Shown: positions 6,787 to 14,630, counted from the stretch's first letter. The stretch is 22,863 nucleotides of DNA from Conexibacter sp. (GCA_025964215.1 JAOPZG010000536.1:1-22863), one strand, 5' to 3'. Notes: generated from the letters alone by a model not told the origin. A program made the numbers and translations.

Positions 6787-7353
6787 ATGCCAGGACGCGT
6801 CTTCACCACGCTTTTCGACCAGGCTCAACAGCAGTATGGGTTCCTGACGCCCGAGGACGCTCGCGATCTCGGCGTTGATCCGACGCAGCTGCGCTTGATG
6901 GTCGCTCGGCACACGCTCGAACGCCGGGGACGAGGGCTGTATCGCATGCCCATGGTTCCGCCCACCAACCTGGACGCGTACATGGAGGCCGTGTTGTGGA
7001 CGGGACGGCGCGGCGCCCTGAGCCACGAGACGGCGCTTGACCTCTACGACCTCTGCGACGTCAACCCCAGCGCCATCCACCTCACCGTCCCGCGAGACTT
7101 CCGGACGCGTAAGGAGACGCCGAAGGGCTACCAGCTGCATCGCGGCGAGTTCGACGAGGCCGACCTGCGTTGGCATGAGGGCATCCCCATCGTGACTGCG
7201 CACCGGGCCATCGAAGGCGGCATCGAGAACCATCTCGGCTGGCATCTCATCCGCCAGGCCATCGGCGCGGCGAGAGGGCGAGGACTCATCACCAAGAGCC
7301 AGGCCGCGGCTCTCGAAGCGAAGTGCACCGGTGAGGAGGCCGCCGGTGCCTGA
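6787..7353 (+). CDS. abiEi: AbiEi-family antitoxin (type IV toxin-antitoxin)
   Basis: The 188-residue product opens with a winged helix (about 8-55: YGFLTPEDARDLGV, RRGRGLYRM), then a domain with ALSHETALDLYDLCDVNP and IHLTVPRDFRTR, the order typical of AbiEi antitoxins. ATG 6787 is preferred to TTG 6778 because it leaves a short, near-leaderless 5' end after the upstream repeats. The gene overlaps the AbiEii toxin gene by 8 bp. In known systems AbiEi neutralises the nucleotidyltransferase toxin without forming a stable complex and represses its own operon through paired inverted repeats; two repeats with a shared half-site lie upstream here. Confidence 0.85.
   Translation: MPGRVFTTLFDQAQQQYGFLTPEDARDLGVDPTQLRLMVARHTLERRGRGLYRMPMVPPTNLDAYMEAVLWTGRRGALSHETALDLYDLCDVNPSAIHLTVPRDFRTRKETPKGYQLHRGEFDEADLRWHEGIPIVTAHRAIEGGIENHLGWHLIRQAIGAARGRGLITKSQAAALEAKCTGEEAAGA
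7334..7339 (+). promoter_or_regulatory. Ribosome binding site fixing the AbiEii start
   Basis: AGGAGG lies six nucleotides before GTG 7346, within the antitoxin's last codons. It selects GTG 7346 over the longer GTG 7331, in which this motif would be part of the coding sequence. Confidence 0.8.
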
Positions 7354-8227
7354 GAGCGGCAAGCCTCGCCTTCCCGGCGACCGTGGGCATCTTCAGAGGC
7401 TGGTCAACGCCCGCGCCACGAGCGCCGGGGTGCCTCCTGCCCGTGTGCAAGGTTGGCTGAATGCGATGGTCGTAGCCGCCGTGCTGGACCGGGTCCGCGA
7501 CGAGGACGATGAGCCCATCTTCTTGCTCAAGGGTGGCGTGGCAATGGAGTTGCGTCTCAAGCTCCGTGCGCGAACGACCAAGGACTATGACGCGGCCTTT
7601 CGCGCTCGCGCCGACGAGGTGCTGGACCTTCTCGACGAGGCGCTGCAGGGGACCTACAACAACTTCGCGGTCACCCGTGACGCACCTGAAGCCATCCGCG
7701 ACACCGGCGCGATGCGCGTTCGCTTGCGTCTGGCCTACAAGGGGCGCGACTGGGGCAGCGTGAAGCTGGAGCTCGCTCCCGTCGAGGGCAAGATGGGCTC
7801 CGAGCTCGACCGCGTCGAAGCTGCGCCCGTCGACGGCCTGCAGGTTCCCGTTCTCGACAAGGTCAGCTGCGTCTCGGTGCGCTACCAGGTCGCCCAGAAG
7901 TTGCATGCCTGCACCGAGGTCTTCGAAGTCGGCCCAGAGAACGACCGCTTCCGCGACGTCATGGACATCCTGCTCGTGGAGGATCTCATCCGAGGAGAGG
8001 TCGGGTTGCTCCGTAGCCGCGAAGCGTGCATCGACATCTTCGAGGTTCGCGGCAAGCACACCTGGCCCCCAGAGGTCACCGTGTACGAGAGCTGGCGCGA
8101 GCCCTACCGCAAGCTGGCAGCGGAAAACGACTTCCAGCCTGAAGACATCGACGCCGCCGCCACGACGCTACGAGAGCTCATCGCCAACATCGACGCTGCT
8201 GGCCAGTCGACGCCAAACGCGGCATAG
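7346..8227 (+). CDS. abiEii: AbiEii-family nucleotidyltransferase toxin
   Basis: The 293-residue protein has the AbiEii/AbiGii signatures: FLLKGGVAMELRL (Gly63-Gly64, Glu68), then TTKDYD with Asp80 and Asp82 as metal ligands, KLEL near 140, QKLHA (Lys185) and DRFRDVMDILL (Asp204, Asp207). Such toxins transfer nucleotides, for example to tRNA acceptor ends in related MenT enzymes, and arrest growth until antidoted. All key residues are intact, so it is probably active. It overlaps the antitoxin by GTGCCTGA and has its own ribosome site. A hairpin follows directly after the stop. Confidence 0.9.
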   Translation: MPESGKPRLPGDRGHLQRLVNARATSAGVPPARVQGWLNAMVVAAVLDRVRDEDDEPIFLLKGGVAMELRLKLRARTTKDYDAAFRARADEVLDLLDEALQGTYNNFAVTRDAPEAIRDTGAMRVRLRLAYKGRDWGSVKLELAPVEGKMGSELDRVEAAPVDGLQVPVLDKVSCVSVRYQVAQKLHACTEVFEVGPENDRFRDVMDILLVEDLIRGEVGLLRSREACIDIFEVRGKHTWPPEVTVYESWREPYRKLAAENDFQPEDIDAAATTLRELIANIDAAGQSTPNAA

Positions 8228-8231
8228 CCGC

Positions 8232-8250
8232 GGCCGCCGAGGCGGCGGCC
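8232..8250 (+). terminator. Terminator-like hairpin after AbiEii
   Basis: GGCCGCCG (8232-8239) and CGGCGGCC (8243-8250) pair around AGG, starting four nucleotides after the AbiEii stop. No U-tract follows. Confidence 0.5.
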
Positions 8251-8524
8251 AGACCCTGTGCGGCCCCGGCTAGCTCCATTAGCGCCGTGAGGTCAGGGCG
8301 GAGCAGCCGTCGCGGGCGATCTCAAGCACGATCGCGACATCACTCTTCGGACGCGCGAGGGAGGTCACCTGCGCGTCGTCGAGCTTGGCCGGCGGGTGCT
8401 CGACGAGTACGTCGGAGAGCCGGCGCGTAGCGGGCGCCGCGGGCGATTAACTCGGCCAGGCCAGGAGCGTAGGTCGCGGGGCTGTCGGCACAGCTTGGAC
8501 GCTCCCGACGTCTTTTGTGCGTGG
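8251..8524. other. Gap with a degraded ORF
   Basis: No intact gene is seen. On the minus strand, from about 8447 to a TAA at 8279-8281, a frame reads LSDVLVEHPPAKLDDAQVTS and SDVAIVLEIARDGC. It lacks a start codon and is preceded by an in-frame TAA. It looks like the tail of a decayed gene that once lay between the AbiE pair and the winged-helix gene. Confidence 0.35.
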
Positions 8525-9361
8525 TTATTCGTGCTGGGAAGGCAGCAATCCGTCGCCGTCCTCGCGGCCTTTGGGTCGGTAGTAGCCGCTCGCGTTCACG
8601 CCGCCGAAGGGCCGGAACCACGCCTCGAGTCGTTGGTCGACCTTGCCCATCTGCCGGCTGACCGGGTCGTGTCCAGCGATCGCGGCGTCGGCTGGCTCGG
8701 ACATGTCGAACAGGTCGAGGACGTCGTCATCTTCGAAGAGCTCGAAGAGCCCTCTGAGCTCTTCTGCGGCGTGCTCTGCCTCATCGGCGCTCAGGAGGCC
8801 GCCGCCGAGCTGAGCGTCGAGGTCGTCTCGCGCGATGGTCAACAGTTCGACCGCGACGATCTCCTCCGCTAGGCAACCTGCCGCTTCCTGGAGGCCGAGT
8901 CGGGAGGTCAGCGCCACCGTGGCGGCGAACAAGTTAATGGCCAACGACTCGTCCACTGCGCCGGCGAAGGCGGCCGGCACGAGACGGTGGGCCACCGACA
9001 TCGCCTGCCCATCGATGACCGCGTCGCGGAACTCGTCGGTCAGCTGACGGGCTGCGCTCGTCAACGCGGCTCGCGCATGGAGATCGTCGATGACCGACGG
9101 TAGGTAGAAGAGCACGTCATCGCTGACGTCGCGTCGCGCGGCCAGGCACTGATGGCCGGCGTGCCGGAGCACCGGAACGTGCCCCTCCTCCTCGTCGCCC
9201 AGGTGGATCAAGCCAGCGGCGTGGAGCCAGCGCAGGTCCTCGGCGACCGCCTCCGGGGTACGGCCCAGCTCGACGGCAATCCCCAGAAGGTCAAGCGCTT
9301 CTCCAGCGGCCGCCGACATCGCGACGGCGCGAAGCAAGGGTGCGATCTCGGCGAACTCCAT
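8525..9361 (-). CDS. Winged-helix protein of unknown function (278 aa)
   Basis: The ATG at 9361 opens a 278-residue protein. Residues 1-55 resemble a winged helix (AAAGEALDLLGIAVELGRTP, EDLRWLHAAGLIHLGDEEEG). The rest is mostly helical, with a long region AIDESL-type helices around 130-200, an acidic stretch (ELFEDDDVLDLFDMSEPAD) and a C-terminal tail YYRPKGREDGDGLLPSQ. I do not recognise the family. No membrane segment or catalytic motif is visible. It lies 110 nt downstream of the MNT-type antitoxin gene on the same strand, the place where a HEPN toxin would be expected, but its sequence does not show the HEPN R-x4-6-H motif. Confidence 0.7.
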   Translation of the reverse strand: MEFAEIAPLLRAVAMSAAAGEALDLLGIAVELGRTPEAVAEDLRWLHAAGLIHLGDEEEGHVPVLRHAGHQCLAARRDVSDDVLFYLPSVIDDLHARAALTSAARQLTDEFRDAVIDGQAMSVAHRLVPAAFAGAVDESLAINLFAATVALTSRLGLQEAAGCLAEEIVAVELLTIARDDLDAQLGGGLLSADEAEHAAEELRGLFELFEDDDVLDLFDMSEPADAAIAGHDPVSRQMGKVDQRLEAWFRPFGGVNASGYYRPKGREDGDGLLPSQHE

Positions 9362-9475
9362 CGTGGAATGCTCGCACTAATAGGCCGCAGCAACGGGCGA
9401 CTTCGATGGCGTAACGCAGATCGTCTCTGCGGGCCTCGGACGATCCAGAAGGCGCGCGCGGTTCCCGCCGCTCAT
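9362..9475 (-). pseudogene. Possible remnant of a HEPN (HepT-like) toxin start
   Basis: An ATG at 9475 overlaps the MNT antitoxin stop as ATGA, the usual coupling for MNT/HEPN pairs, and reads MSGGNRARLLDRP before running to a TAG. One frame over, the next bases read EARRDDLRYAIEVARCCGLL, which resembles the first helix of DUF86/HepT proteins (R-x-D-D-L-R-x-A-I-E). A single frameshift would join the two. The rest of the toxin, including its active-site motif, is missing. This is an inference from a short stretch. Confidence 0.25.
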
Positions 9476-9969
9476 ACCGGCACCGCCTCACGCTCAGCCT
9501 CCGAGCGCACCGTGTCGCGGAGGGTGTCGAGCATGGCCACGTCGACCTTCAGGCCCAGCAGCGCGCTGGCCTCGCGCCCCAGTGCGACGAGGTCAAGCAA
9601 CGTGCGCCCCGGCTCCAGGTCAACCAGGAGGTCGACGTCGCTGTCCGGGCCGGCGTCGCCGCGGGCGGTCGATCCGAAGACGCGCACGTTGCGCGCCCCG
9701 TAGCGGCGCGCTAGCTCCAGCAGTGCGCGGCGATGCCGCCGCACCACCGACCCGTTGACCCCGATCAGACGCGCAGTCGGCACCGTGCGCAGCTCCAGCC
9801 GCTGACCGCAGGCGGCCAACAACCGCTCAAGCGTCCTCAGCGACGGCTGCGCGGCCCAGGTCTCGTAGCGCGCGATGGCCGACTGCGACGTACCTGCCGC
9901 CTGGGCCAGCGCGGCCTGCGACAGACCTGCGCGCATGCGGGCGTCGCGAAGAAGGACCGAGGCGTCCAT
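9472..9969 (-). CDS. XRE-HTH / nucleotidyltransferase (MNT-type) fusion antitoxin
   Basis: The 165-residue protein fuses an XRE helix-turn-helix (about 5-60: MRAGLSQAALAQAAGTSQSA, IARYETWAAQPS) to a minimal nucleotidyltransferase (about 80-160) with the signature VRVFGSTARGDAGPDSDVD: Gly99-Ser100, Asp111 and Asp113, and a third Asp at 143 (KVDVAML). Such proteins act as antitoxins that nucleotidylate HEPN ribonuclease toxins (HepT-MntA type) and can autoregulate through the HTH. ATG 9969 is chosen over the longer upstream frame because the HTH begins there. No intact HEPN gene follows, so it appears orphaned. Confidence 0.85.
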   Translation of the reverse strand: MDASVLLRDARMRAGLSQAALAQAAGTSQSAIARYETWAAQPSLRTLERLLAACGQRLELRTVPTARLIGVNGSVVRRHRRALLELARRYGARNVRVFGSTARGDAGPDSDVDLLVDLEPGRTLLDLVALGREASALLGLKVDVAMLDTLRDTVRSEAEREAVPV

Positions 9970-10273
9970 GCAAGTTACGATACCTGAACGCGTATTGTGC
10001 TCAGGAGAGCGCACCACGAGCTCGTGCAGGCCTATGGTCCCCGCGGTCAGTCCCGGTCTCGGCGCTGCTCGGCCAACGCCCGCGCCGCCTTCTCCTGTGA
10101 CCACTCGAGCTTGAGCAACGAACGCGCGGCCAGGACCTCCGACAGCCGCCGACGAGCCGGGATCAGCGAGCCGCATCAGATCAGCGGGTCCACGCCAGCC
10201 GGGTACCGCGGCTGCTGATCTCGACTGGGATGGGCCATCGCGCTCGACCCCAACGTCGCGTCGCGGATCGCGG
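9970..10273. other. 304-nt gap between integrase and MNT gene
   Basis: On the minus strand a short frame reads MAHPSRDQQPRYPAGVDPLI, then a TGA, then continues in the same frame with RRLSEVLAARSLLKLEWSQE and ends at a TGA. It looks like a small gene interrupted by a stop, so a remnant. An approximate dyad (ACGATAC and GCGTATT, about 9977-9995) sits just upstream of the MNT start and may be its operator. This is also where an attachment site beside the integrase could lie, but no repeat copy is visible. Confidence 0.3.
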
Positions 10274-11497
10274 CTATTCCTCGTCGTCCTCGGCGAACGC
10301 CTGGTTGACCATGTCCACCTCGTGCTCAGACGGCGCGTAATGCGCGTAGATCTGGGTCGTCTTGGAATCGGCGTGGCCCAGGAACTCCTGGATCGAGCGC
10401 AGCGGCTGCCCCGAGGCCGCCAGCCGCGTCGCGAACGTGTGGCGCAAGTTCTTGAACGGGATCACCCGCACCCCCGCGTCGCTGCACGCCTGCTTAAACC
10501 GGCGGCTGACCTTCGCGCCGTCCACCGGGCGGCCCGTCTGCGGGTGGGCGAAGACGAGATCGTCGGCCGTCGCGTAGTTCGAGCGCGGCCGCCAGGAGCG
10601 CAGAGCGTCGGCGACCAGATCGGCCATCGGCACCGAGCGTCGCGTCGACAGGTCCGACTTGCCCTCCCCCGAGTGCTCTCCCCGCACGAAGGTGTTGCGC
10701 ACGCGGATGCGCTGCGCCTCCCAGTCGACATCGCGCCACCGCAGCCCCAGCAGCTCCGACTGCCGAAGACCCGTCAGCGCCGCCACCAGGATGATCACCC
10801 GCAGCACCGGCCCCAGCACGTCGGGCGGGATCGGCGGCGCCGGCCCAGGACGCCCGCGACGCGTCGGCGCAGGCTCGCGATGCACCACCTCGTCGGGAAT
10901 GACCGCGAGGACGCGCTTGAGCTCGGCCACCGTCAAGAACTGAAGGTCGGGGTTGGCGTCGCCGGCACGGCGGCGCTTGGGACGCGTCGCGCGGCGCACC
11001 GGGTTCTCTGCCGCCCACCCCTTGTCGATCGCGTGCTCGAAGACGGAGTGCAGAAAGGTAATGACATTGCGAACCGACTTCGGTGCCAGTCCCGCCTCGA
11101 GCATGTCGACCGCAACCGCTTCAACTTGCGACCGTGTCACCCGGTCGACGGGCGTCGATCCGATCCGCGGGGAGATGTGCACCCGCTGCATCGACTCCGT
11201 GCCCTGCAGATACGAGGTCCGGCAGCCCTCGATCTTCAACTTCCCCCGCAGCGAGTCGGTCGCGTCGTCGACCGTCCGCCGCTCGTCGCTGGAGGGCCGC
11301 GGCCGGGCCTCCTCCTCCTGCTGCATGCGTCGGAAGCGCCGCTCGGCCTCGCTGCGCGTCAAGCCCTCCGCGGACCCCTTCTCGCGAGCCTGGCCGATCT
11401 TGCGGTTCAGCTTGCGGCCATCGAGTGTGCGCCAGCGGCCGTAGTACGAGCCGAACTCCACGTACAACTGTCCCGTGCCGTAGCCGCGCTTACCCAT
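10274..11497 (-). CDS. int: Tyrosine site-specific integrase
   Basis: The 407-residue protein has an AP2-like arm-binding N-terminus (RGYGTGQLYVEFGSYYGRW), a SAM-like core-binding domain (about 75-170) and a catalytic domain (about 185-395). Catalytic residues are Arg245 (TGLRQSELLGLRW), Lys280, Arg352 (NLRHTFATRL), His375 (FLGHADSKTT) and nucleophile Tyr384 (TTQIYAHY). The first histidine of the H-x-x-R box is Lys349, a tolerated substitution. A Pro/Arg-rich insertion (about 205-228) interrupts the start of the catalytic domain. ATG 11497 is preferred over TTG 11503. It follows the excisionase-like gene by 42 nt on the same strand. Confidence 0.92.
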   Translation of the reverse strand: MGKRGYGTGQLYVEFGSYYGRWRTLDGRKLNRKIGQAREKGSAEGLTRSEAERRFRRMQQEEEARPRPSSDERRTVDDATDSLRGKLKIEGCRTSYLQGTESMQRVHISPRIGSTPVDRVTRSQVEAVAVDMLEAGLAPKSVRNVITFLHSVFEHAIDKGWAAENPVRRATRPKRRRAGDANPDLQFLTVAELKRVLAVIPDEVVHREPAPTRRGRPGPAPPIPPDVLGPVLRVIILVAALTGLRQSELLGLRWRDVDWEAQRIRVRNTFVRGEHSGEGKSDLSTRRSVPMADLVADALRSWRPRSNYATADDLVFAHPQTGRPVDGAKVSRRFKQACSDAGVRVIPFKNLRHTFATRLAASGQPLRSIQEFLGHADSKTTQIYAHYAPSEHEVDMVNQAFAEDDEE

Positions 11498-11539
11498 GAC
11501 CAACAGAGGCGCCAGCGGCCAGATCTCGCCCCCACCACG

Positions 11540-11749
11540 TCATCGCGCGCGCGGCCCTCGCTCCCCGACCTCCAGCCAACGCTCGATCGCAGAACGCCGG
11601 TAGCGCACATAGCGGCCGAGCCGCACATGCGGCAGCCCGTCGCGACGCGTCTCGGCATAGACCCACGACCGGGTCACGCGCATGAAGGCCGCCACCTCAT
11701 CAGCCGTCAGAAGCCGGTCCTCCGGCGGTTGCTCGTCGCGCGACTCCAT
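11540..11749 (-). CDS. Excisionase-like MerR-type HTH protein
   Basis: A 69-residue protein with the excisionase/helix_turn_helix_17 pattern: LLTADEVAAFMRVTRSWVYA, then a basic wing (HVRLGRYVRYRRSAIERWLE). ATG 11749 has TAGGG four nucleotides upstream. It lies just upstream of the integrase in the same direction, the usual xis-int order, and probably controls recombination direction or int expression. Confidence 0.85.
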   Translation of the reverse strand: MESRDEQPPEDRLLTADEVAAFMRVTRSWVYAETRRDGLPHVRLGRYVRYRRSAIERWLEVGERGPRAR

Positions 11750-11790
11750 GATCCCTAGTCGACGAACCCGGCCATCACCCCTCGCCCGAA

Positions 11791-12429
11791 TCAGCCCGGC
11801 CGTGCAAGCCGATCAGGACCAGCGACGCTCGCAGCGGCCCGCAACCGCCTCTGCCACGTCTTGGGCAGCGCCTCGCTCAGCCGACCCGGCGTCGTCATCC
11901 CACGGCTCAACGACTGGCGCACCGCGAGATCGACCTGCTCGCTCCACCCGTCCGCCCGCACGACATCGGCGATCGTGCGCTCCACCCCAGTGACCGCCAT
12001 CCCCGAGACAGTGTGCCGGTGAGGCCCCTCGATCGGTCGAGCCGTGAAATGCACCCGGACCCCGGCGGGGACCGCAGCACCGCGCTTCGATCGCGGCACC
12101 GTGACATGAACCTCATCGGCGATCAGGTCCGTGAGCTCCATCAGCTCCAACGCGCTGACATGGGATATGACCGCGCCAGCACGCGATAGGCCTAGCCACG
12201 CACAGATGACGTGCTCGTACGGTGAGCTCGGAAAGCGGCGCAGTCGGTAGACACCGCGCCCGGCCCGCCGCAGCATCCCGCGGTCACGTGCGTGGTACGT
12301 CAGGGTCGACCGCGCGACTCCAGCTCCGATCGCCTGCTGCGCCGTGAAGAACCCGCCCTGGCCTTCCGCGAGCACATACAGACGATCCTGGACGCTCATG
12401 TCAGCGATTTCGCCAGGTTTATCGACCAT
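11791..12429 (-). CDS. Orphan AbiEi-like winged-helix protein
   Basis: The product (212 residues from ATG 12429, or 202 from ATG 12399, MSVQDRLYVLAEG) resembles AbiEi antitoxins: a winged helix (GGFFTAQQAIGAGVARSTLT, RRAGRGVYRLRRF), then AVISHVSALELMELTDLIAD, EVHVTVPRSKRG and GMAVTGVERTIADVV, a pattern shared with the intact AbiEi at 6787. No AbiEii partner lies next to it; the next gene downstream, 41 nt away, is the excisionase. It may act as a stand-alone regulator of xis-int or be an orphan antitoxin. TATGCT upstream of 12429 could be a -10. Confidence 0.75.
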   Translation of the reverse strand: MVDKPGEIADMSVQDRLYVLAEGQGGFFTAQQAIGAGVARSTLTYHARDRGMLRRAGRGVYRLRRFPSSPYEHVICAWLGLSRAGAVISHVSALELMELTDLIADEVHVTVPRSKRGAAVPAGVRVHFTARPIEGPHRHTVSGMAVTGVERTIADVVRADGWSEQVDLAVRQSLSRGMTTPGRLSEALPKTWQRRLRAAASVAGPDRLARPG

Positions 12430-12511
12430 CCCAGTGACACGAGCATACCCGCCGAGTTGGCCGAAATCGGGTCGTGCGGGAGCAGGATGGCGCCGCCCGC
12501 GTGACCGGTTC

Positions 12512-12537
12512 GAGCGGTGAGCGGCGAGCGGCGAGCG
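12512..12537. repeat. 7-bp tandem repeat, 3.7 copies
   Basis: Units GAGCGGT, GAGCGGC, GAGCGGC and a partial GAGCG follow each other without gaps, inside the degraded ORF remnant. Probably a slippage repeat. Confidence 0.8.
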
Positions 12538-12718
12538 TCTCGACGTAGAACACGGGGACGAAGATCGCGTCGAAGAGCTGGAGCACCCGTGGCGCCTGGC
12601 GGGTCGCACACTCGTGGACCCGTGTAAGCCCCTAGACCGCGCGCAATCGTCGGAGTTCGCGTCGTGTCGGGCAGCGGTCACGCTGCGTGGCAACTTACGA
12701 CGTTGGCTTTTTGGCAGA

Positions 12719-12736
12719 GGTGTGGTCGCCCACACC
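12719..12736. promoter_or_regulatory. Palindromic box A (GGTGTGG-N4-CCACACC), upstream of SLAC1 gene
   Basis: Perfect 7-bp arms around TCGC. It lies 182 nt before the channel gene's ATG, further than in the other copies, which suggests a long leader or an upstream binding position. Confidence 0.8.
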
Positions 12737-12918
12737 ACGTGTCTGCGAGCCAGCGCGCCCTTCTCGGACCGCGAAGGAGGGACGATCTGCGGGTGGCAGC
12801 CAAGCGTCGCTGAGGCGTGGGTGGAAGCCACGGCCGGTTCGCGCGCCGTTCGGCGTTGCTACGTGCCGCGGGCAAGGCCACGACCTGCCGCCGACCCACG
12901 CGCTTTCGCAAAGGACTC

Positions 12919-13887
12919 ATGAACGCCACCACCCGTATCCCGCTGAATCTGTTCGGCGTGCCGTTCGGCCTCGCCGGGCTCGCCAACGCCTGGTACTACG
13001 CCGGCGTCCACGACCAGGCGCCGGAGGCCGTCGCCGATGTCCTGCTGGCGATCTCCGCCGTCGTCTGGGTGGTCGTGCTCGTGCTCTACGTGCAGTCGGC
13101 CACTCGGCACCGGTCGCTTGCTGCTGACCTGACCGATCCGGTGCTCGGCCCGTTCGGCGCGCTGGTGGTGATCACGCCGATGGTGTTGGCGCTCGACGGG
13201 GTAGTCCCGCACGCGTTGGCGCTGGGACGCGTGCTCGTCGACGTCTGCGTAGCGCTCGTCGTGGTCAGCGGTGCGTGGTACACCGGGCAGTGGATCTACG
13301 GCCCGCTCGAGTACATCAAGTTGCATCCGGGCTACTTCCTGCCCACCGTCGCCGGCGGACTGTTGGCCTCGGCCGCCGCAGGCGCCGTCCACCAGGAGCG
13401 TCTCGCGCAGGTCATGTTCGGCTTCGGCCTGATCTGCTGGCTCATCCTCGGCTCGATGGTTCTCGCGCGTCTGATGTTCGGCCCGCCGCTCCCGCCGCCG
13501 CTGACGCCGACGCTCGCGATCGAGGTCGCGCCCGCCGCGGCCGCCACCCTGGCCTACCTCTCAATCCACGGCGACCGCATCGACGCGTCGGCCGCCGCGA
13601 TCGGCGGCTACGGCCTGCTCATGGCCCTCGCCCAGATCCGGCTGCTTCCCGCCTTCCTGCGGCTCAGCTTCGTCCCGGGCTTCTGGGCCTTCATCTTCTC
13701 CTGGACCGCCGTCGTGACCGCCGCGCTGCACTGGCTGGTGGACCTCCAGCCGAACGGCTGGCGCGTCTACGGCTACCTCCTTCTCGCCGCCGTGAGCGCG
13801 CTGGTCGCCGCGATCGCGACCCGGACGGCGGTCGCGATCGGCCGAGGCGAACTGCTGCCCGCGGCCGTGCCGCACCCGACTTCCTAG
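12919..13887 (+). CDS. SLAC1/TehA-family anion channel (TDT family)
   Basis: The 322-residue protein has about ten hydrophobic segments and the family's landmarks: NLFGVPFGLAGLANAWYYAG at the start, KLHPGYFLPTVAGGLLAS in the middle, MFGPPLPPPLTPTLAIEVAP, and FVPGFWAFIFSWTAVV. Family members (TehA, SLAC1) are inner-membrane anion channels or transporters for small anions such as nitrate, chloride, bicarbonate or tellurite-related species. The substrate here cannot be told from sequence. ATG 12919 is backed by AAAGGA five nucleotides upstream. A palindromic box lies 182 nt before the start. A carbonic anhydrase gene converges on it, which makes bicarbonate one possible substrate (inference). 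Confidence 0.88.
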   Translation: MNATTRIPLNLFGVPFGLAGLANAWYYAGVHDQAPEAVADVLLAISAVVWVVVLVLYVQSATRHRSLAADLTDPVLGPFGALVVITPMVLALDGVVPHALALGRVLVDVCVALVVVSGAWYTGQWIYGPLEYIKLHPGYFLPTVAGGLLASAAAGAVHQERLAQVMFGFGLICWLILGSMVLARLMFGPPLPPPLTPTLAIEVAPAAAATLAYLSIHGDRIDASAAAIGGYGLLMALAQIRLLPAFLRLSFVPGFWAFIFSWTAVVTAALHWLVDLQPNGWRVYGYLLLAAVSALVAAIATRTAVAIGRGELLPAAVPHPTS

Positions 13888-14057
13888 GGCTCGCCTCACC
13901 GACCGTCCGTGGCTCCCCGACCAGCTCGCGCACCCTGACGGCCGCGCTCCAGGAGGCCGAAGGTGTCGGCGACCCCGACCGGCGGCGCGGAGACCTCGTG
14001 CAAGAGCTCCAGTTCCCGCCCGACGAGCAGGAGACCGGCCGCTGACGGGAGGCGGAC

Positions 14058-14085
14058 CCCGGCGCCGTCCGCAGACGGCGCCGGG
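14058..14085. terminator. Bidirectional terminator-like hairpin
   Basis: CCCGGCGCCGTC (14058-14069) and GACGGCGCCGGG (14074-14085) pair over 12 bp around CGCA. It sits between the convergent channel and carbonic anhydrase genes, 11 nt beyond the anhydrase stop, with no U-tract. Confidence 0.65.
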
Positions 14086-14096
14086 CGCGTCGCCAG

Positions 14097-14630
14097 CTAC
14101 TGGCGGATCGGCGCGGGCGCGACGACGGTCTCCACGAGCCCCGTCGCCACGTCGTAGACCAAGCCGGACACGAGCGTCTCGCCGGCCAGGCCGGGCTCGG
14201 CACGCAGCGCGGCGACGTCGAGCGCGACCGCCGCACGCGGGTCGTGGATCGCCTTAGCGACCAGCTCGTCCTCAGCGACGCCGAAGAACGACGACAACAA
14301 CTCCGGCGAGCCGTCCAGCCGCGTGATCCCGCAGTCGGTGTGCTGCAGGACCACGAGGTTCCATCCGGCCGCGAGGTCGCCGCCCGCAGCCTGGGTGACC
14401 TTGCGCAGCATCACGAGCTCCGCCAGCAGGCCGGGCGTGACGCGGCCGCCGACGTTGCGCACGACCGCCGTCTCGCCGGGCTCGAGGCCGAGCACCTCGC
14501 CGGGGTCGACACGCGGGTCGACGCACCCGATGATGATCGTCCGGGCCGTCGGCATGATCTTCAGGCCGGCGTCAAAGCCGTCCTGCGCGAAGCCCGCGTT
14601 GCGCTCGGTGAAGCCTTCAACGACGCTCAT
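14097..14630 (-). CDS. Beta-carbonic anhydrase
   Basis: The 177-residue protein is a compact beta-class carbonic anhydrase interconverting CO2 and bicarbonate. The zinc ligands are visible: Cys36 and the Asp38-Arg40 dyad in IIGCVDPRVDP, and His97 and Cys100 in VVLQHTDCGI. The motif VVRNVGGRVTPG (about 57-66) is also typical. Its ATG overlaps the stop of the upstream hydrolase as ATGA, so the two are translationally coupled and share the promoter with box B. There is no signal peptide; it is cytosolic. Confidence 0.93.
   Translation of the reverse strand: MSVVEGFTERNAGFAQDGFDAGLKIMPTARTIIIGCVDPRVDPGEVLGLEPGETAVVRNVGGRVTPGLLAELVMLRKVTQAAGGDLAAGWNLVVLQHTDCGITRLDGSPELLSSFFGVAEDELVAKAIHDPRAAVALDVAALRAEPGLAGETLVSGLVYDVATGLVETVVAPAPIRQ

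Larger units (their letters stand above)
12430..12918. other. 489-nt gap: island edge with gene remnant, repeats and a regulatory box
   Basis: No intact gene is visible. On the minus strand, from a TAG near 12627, a frame reads HECATRQAPRVLQLFDAIFV and PVFYVETLAARRSPLEP; it looks like a fragment of a real protein without a start. Within it lies a 7-bp tandem repeat (12512-12537). The right part holds box A (12719-12736) of the GGTGTGG regulon. This stretch seems to mark the border between the mobile island and the chromosomal cluster. Confidence 0.4.

Noticed and set aside
10322..11758. Long plus-strand ORF (478 codons) opposite the integrase
   Set aside because: It is the antisense shadow of the integrase and excisionase genes; the Arg/Pro/His-rich product has no domain, while the minus strand has complete catalytic motifs.
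12500..12520. Possible tRNA T-arm (GGTTCGAGC) near the island edge, as an integration target
   Set aside because: No acceptor stem, anticodon arm or T-stem pairing is present around it; the bases belong to the tandem repeat region.
13275..14045. Plus-strand ORF overlapping the channel gene, with a more protein-like tail at 13900-14045
   Set aside because: The overlap part is a frame shadow. The tail (TLTAALQEAEGVGDP, VQELQFPPDEQ) looks slightly coding-like but has no start codon of its own, so I did not call it.
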